Part shown: positions 7,593 through 9,159 of the stretch, one piece after another | Numbering within the stretch: position 1 is the stretch's first letter | How the letters are laid out: the number at the start of each line of letters is the position of its first letter | NCBI GenBank assembly: GCA_024638525.1 | Contig: JAHEKB010000073.1 | Span: 1 to 9,159, forward strand | DNA length: 9,159 bases | Reading direction: 5' to 3' | Source: Bacteroidota bacterium | Lineage (GTDB): Bacteria; Bacteroidota; Bacteroidia; NS11-12g; UBA9320 | Position numbers and translations under genes: made by a program | The notes under the pieces: generated by a model | Seen by the model: the letters and a program-made list of their open reading frames with translations, nothing else | Told to the model about the DNA's origin: nothing | Database searches by the model: none

Positions 7593-7610
7593 AAAGCACA
7601 TTTCATGTGC
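7592..7610 (-). terminator. Possible weak minus-strand terminator hairpin
   Basis: Reading leftward, GCACAT-GAA-ATGTGC (7610-7596) is followed directly by TTTTCC. The 6-bp stem and short T run make it a weak intrinsic terminator, perhaps a backup for tRNA-Glu transcription before korA. It could equally be an unrelated hairpin. Confidence 0.3.
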
Positions 7611-7669
7611 CACTTTTTTGTTTGTACTCATACAGTCTCAAGCAAAGCTTGGCCTAATTTCGTGCAAAC

Positions 7670-7698
7670 AAAAAAAGCCCGGCTAATGCCGAGCTTTT
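7670..7698 (-). terminator. Intrinsic terminator of tRNA-Glu
   Basis: Reading leftward, AAAAGCTCGGC pairs with GCCGGGCTTTT around an ATTA loop (one G-T wobble) and runs on into a T tract. It begins 6 nt beyond the 3' end of tRNA-Glu and is well placed to end that transcript. Confidence 0.85.
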
Positions 7699-7704
7699 CC
7701 TTTG

Positions 7705-7776
7705 TAGCCCCTAGGGGAATCGAACCCCTCTTTCCAGGATGAAAACCTGGCGTCCTAGCCGATAGACGAAGGGGCC
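7705..7776 (-). tRNA. tRNA-Glu (anticodon TTC)
   Basis: A 72-nt cloverleaf. Acceptor arm GGCCCCT pairs with AGGGGCT (first pair G-U) with discriminator A. The anticodon stem CCAGG/CCTGG encloses TTTTCAT, giving anticodon TTC and reading GAA/GAG. The T arm is AGGGG-TTCGATT-CCCCT and the D arm contains GGCTAGGAC. CCA is not encoded (the following bases are CAAA), so it must be added after transcription. It is read leftward, divergently from gap, with its own terminator downstream. No clear TAnnTTTG promoter was found for it. Confidence 0.97.
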
Positions 7777-7827
7777 ATTGTAATGTTTCCTTCAAGTTCG
7801 GCTCCCAACCATGGGAAACTGATAAAT

Positions 7828-7851
7828 CACCTTTAACTCGCGTTAAATGTG
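7828..7851. promoter_or_regulatory. Imperfect 24-bp palindrome between tRNA-Glu and gap
   Basis: The core TTTAAC-TCGC-GTTAAA (7832-7847) is perfect and is framed by CAC and GTG with one mismatch between. Weaker outer pairing, GATAA (7821-7825) with TTATC (7858-7862), extends it. It lies about 120 nt upstream of the predicted gap transcription start and about 50 nt upstream of the tRNA, so it could be an operator for either or a cruciform-forming site. Confidence 0.35.
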
Positions 7852-7946
7852 GGCTACTTATCAGCCGACGTCACATCCTTGCGAATGCGGGTGCAAATGA
7901 AATATTAATTCCAAATAAATACAAACTAAATATTTTAGAAAAAGTT

Positions 7947-7954
7947 TAGCTTTG
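7947..7954 (+). promoter_or_regulatory. gap promoter, -7 element
   Basis: TAGCTTTG is a perfect match to the Bacteroidota -7 consensus TAnnTTTG. Transcription would start near 7960, leaving a leader of about 28 nt that is A/T-rich before the gap ATG and lacks a Shine-Dalgarno sequence, as is common in this phylum. No good TTG-type -33 element is found about 19-21 nt upstream. Confidence 0.6.
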
Positions 7955-7988
7955 CCCCCCTCAAAAACACATTAATTTTTAAATAAAC

Positions 7989-8972
7989 ATGAAAGTCGCC
8001 ATCAATGGTTTTGGAAGGATTGGAAGATTAGCTTTCAAAGTACTTCTAGAGAAATCAAACGTTGAGGTTGTAGCCATCAACGACCTTACTGACAATGCCA
8101 CTCTTGCTCATCTTTTAAAGTATGATTCCATACAGGGTAGATTCAAAGGAACAGTAGATTCCAATGACGATTACCTAATTGTGAATGGAAAGCAAATTAG
8201 AGCAACTGCTGAAAGAAATCCCGAAAACTTGCCTTGGGCAGAATTGGGAGTAGATGTGGTTCTTGAAAGTACGGGAATATTCAGAGATGCAGAAGGGGCA
8301 GGCAAACACATCACTGCTGGAGCTAAGAAAGTGATCATTTCCGCACCGGCCAAAGGTGATATCAAAACCGTAGTTATCGGTGTGAATGATGATACCTTAA
8401 GCGGAGATGAGACTATCGTTTCCAATGCGAGTTGTACTACCAATTGCCTTGCGCCGATGGTTAAAGTACTAGATGATCTTTACGGAGTGGAAAACGGTTT
8501 TATGACCACCATTCACGCTTATACCTCAGACCAGAGACTGCAAGATGCACCCCATTCTGACTTGAGAAGAGCACGTGCTGCTGCATTATCTATGATTCCT
8601 ACAAGTACAGGAGCTGCTAAAGCTGTTGGATTGGTTTTGCCACACCTTCAAGGAAAATTAAACGGAAACTCCATGCGTGTTCCCACTCCAACAGGTTCTG
8701 CAACGGATTTTGTTGTCAACTTGAAACAAGATGTGACCGTTGAGCAAGTCAACGCCGCCTTCAAACAGGCATCCGAAGGCAGACTGAAAGGAATTCTTGA
8801 ATACACAGAAGATCCTATTGTCTCTGTAGATATCGTTGGAAATCCACACTCATGCATTTTCGATTCATTGAGCACTATGGTTTCAGGAAGTACAGTGAAA
8901 ATCTTGGGTTGGTACGACAACGAAGCAGGATACTCCAACCGCGTTGCTGATTTGATCAGCGGGATGGTGTAG
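7989..8972 (+). CDS. gap: Glyceraldehyde-3-phosphate dehydrogenase, type I, NAD-dependent
   Basis: 327 residues, close to the usual 330-335. The cytoplasmic enzyme converts glyceraldehyde 3-phosphate, NAD and phosphate into 1,3-bisphosphoglycerate in glycolysis, and the reverse in gluconeogenesis. The N-terminal Rossmann motif INGFGRIGR (5-13) is followed by Asp32, which normally specifies NAD over NADP. The active site SNASCTTNCLAP gives catalytic Cys149, with His176 in TTIHAYTSDQ. The substrate-site stretches LRRARAAALSMIPTSTGAAK and RVPTPTGSATDF are present, as is the C-terminal WYDNEAGYSNRV. The start ATG coincides with the family N-terminus (MKVAINGFG). It is a single-gene transcript with its own promoter and terminator, transcribed away from the tRNA and the kor operon. 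The sequence is intact with no missing key residue. Confidence 0.98.
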   Translation: MKVAINGFGRIGRLAFKVLLEKSNVEVVAINDLTDNATLAHLLKYDSIQGRFKGTVDSNDDYLIVNGKQIRATAERNPENLPWAELGVDVVLESTGIFRDAEGAGKHITAGAKKVIISAPAKGDIKTVVIGVNDDTLSGDETIVSNASCTTNCLAPMVKVLDDLYGVENGFMTTIHAYTSDQRLQDAPHSDLRRARAAALSMIPTSTGAAKAVGLVLPHLQGKLNGNSMRVPTPTGSATDFVVNLKQDVTVEQVNAAFKQASEGRLKGILEYTEDPIVSVDIVGNPHSCIFDSLSTMVSGSTVKILGWYDNEAGYSNRVADLISGMV

Positions 8973-9105
8973 ACGGTTTACAGGAACGGTTTACAGGAAC
9001 GGGGAGGTCGGTTTACAGAAACGGTTTACAGGAACGGGGAGATTGGTTTACAGAAACGGTTTACGGGAACGGTTTACAGGAACTGGGGGGCCGTTTTACA
9101 AGAAC
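8973..9105 (+). repeat. Tandem repeat array in the gap 3' untranslated region
   Basis: Immediately after the gap stop, the unit AACGGTTTACAGG (13 nt) recurs. The core GGTTTAC begins at 8975, 8988, 9010, 9023, 9045, 9058 and 9071, with a degenerate GTTTTAC at 9093. The spacings are 13, 22, 13, 22, 13, 13 and 22, so the higher-order unit is about 35 nt: two 13-mers plus a G-rich 9-mer (CGGGGAGGT or similar), with one extra 13-mer in the last block. There is no internal complementarity. The array lies between the gene and its terminator and is therefore probably transcribed. Confidence 0.9.
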
Positions 9106-9126
9106 AGATTAAACTCAAAACTACAG

Positions 9127-9159
9127 AATAGCATCTCTCTACGGGGTGCTATTTTTTTT
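9127..9159 (+). terminator. Intrinsic terminator of gap
   Basis: AATAGCATC (9127-9135) pairs with GGTGCTATT (9145-9153, one G-T wobble) around a 9-nt loop, and the stem runs into a tract of eight T residues at 9152-9159. It lies about 155 nt after the gap stop, beyond the repeat array. The T tract reaches the window edge. Confidence 0.88.

Larger units (their letters stand above)
7181..7704. other. Intergenic region between korA and tRNA-Glu, no convincing gene
   Basis: No reading frame here looks like a protein. Going rightward from korA it contains a candidate promoter reading leftward, a 7-bp inverted repeat, about 200 nt (7277-7482) in which I see nothing definite, two exact 19-bp direct repeats flanking two hairpins, a small hairpin at 7596-7610, a 5-bp inverted repeat (CAAGC-AAA-GCTTG, 7639-7651) and the tRNA terminator. 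Confidence 0.7.

Noticed and set aside
7542..7742. Plus-strand 66-codon open frame ending in VAPRGIEPLFPG
   Set aside because: The C-terminal part is the antisense translation of tRNA-Glu, a well-known artefact, and the frame crosses the tRNA terminator.
7788..7812. tRNA-like 3' end (TTCAAGTTCGGCTCCCAACCA)
   Set aside because: No matching GGGAGC 5' acceptor strand, anticodon arm or D arm lies upstream at the required distance.
8973..9105. CRISPR-like array
   Set aside because: The intervals between repeats are themselves repeats or the same G-rich 9-mer, not unique spacers, and no cas genes are visible.
8973..9128. 52 stop-free codons following the gap TAG, suggesting readthrough or a C-terminal extension
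   Set aside because: All three plus-strand frames stay open across the repeats because the unit contains no stop trinucleotide, and GAPDH already ends at its normal C-terminus.

Overview
The window looks like a chromosomal segment from a Bacteroidota bacterium. The evidence is a perfect Bacteroidota-type -7 element (TAnnTTTG) upstream of gap, A/T-rich leaders without strong Shine-Dalgarno sequences, and an aerobic-type KorAB pair. The species cannot be named from what is here.

Positions 1-7180, minus strand: five genes read leftward with gaps or overlaps of no more than 7 nt, so they are almost certainly one operon. In transcription order they are: korA (fused gamma-alpha subunit) and korB (TPP/Fe-S beta subunit) of a 2-oxoacid:ferredoxin oxidoreductase; an 823-residue protein with a degenerate pyruvate:ferredoxin oxidoreductase (PFOR) TPP-like domain and a C-terminal single-cluster ferredoxin; a membrane-anchored RnfB-like polyferredoxin; and a gene cut by the window edge whose 314 visible residues look like PFOR domains I and II without the catalytic glutamate. 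A working enzyme is thus encoded together with what looks like a split, catalytically dead PFOR and a lone RnfB. My inference is that electrons from 2-oxoacid oxidation pass to the tethered ferredoxin and then to the RnfB-like protein at the membrane. No other Rnf subunit is visible.

Positions 7181-7704: 524 nt with no convincing gene. It holds a candidate korA promoter, a 7-bp inverted repeat upstream of it, a pair of exact 19-bp direct repeats flanking hairpins, and the terminator of the following tRNA. Positions 7705-7776, minus strand: tRNA-Glu(TTC).

Positions 7777-9159, plus strand: a divergent intergenic region with an imperfect palindrome and a promoter, then gap (type I glyceraldehyde-3-phosphate dehydrogenase, complete), then a regular tandem-repeat array in the 3' untranslated region, closed by a strong intrinsic terminator at the window end.
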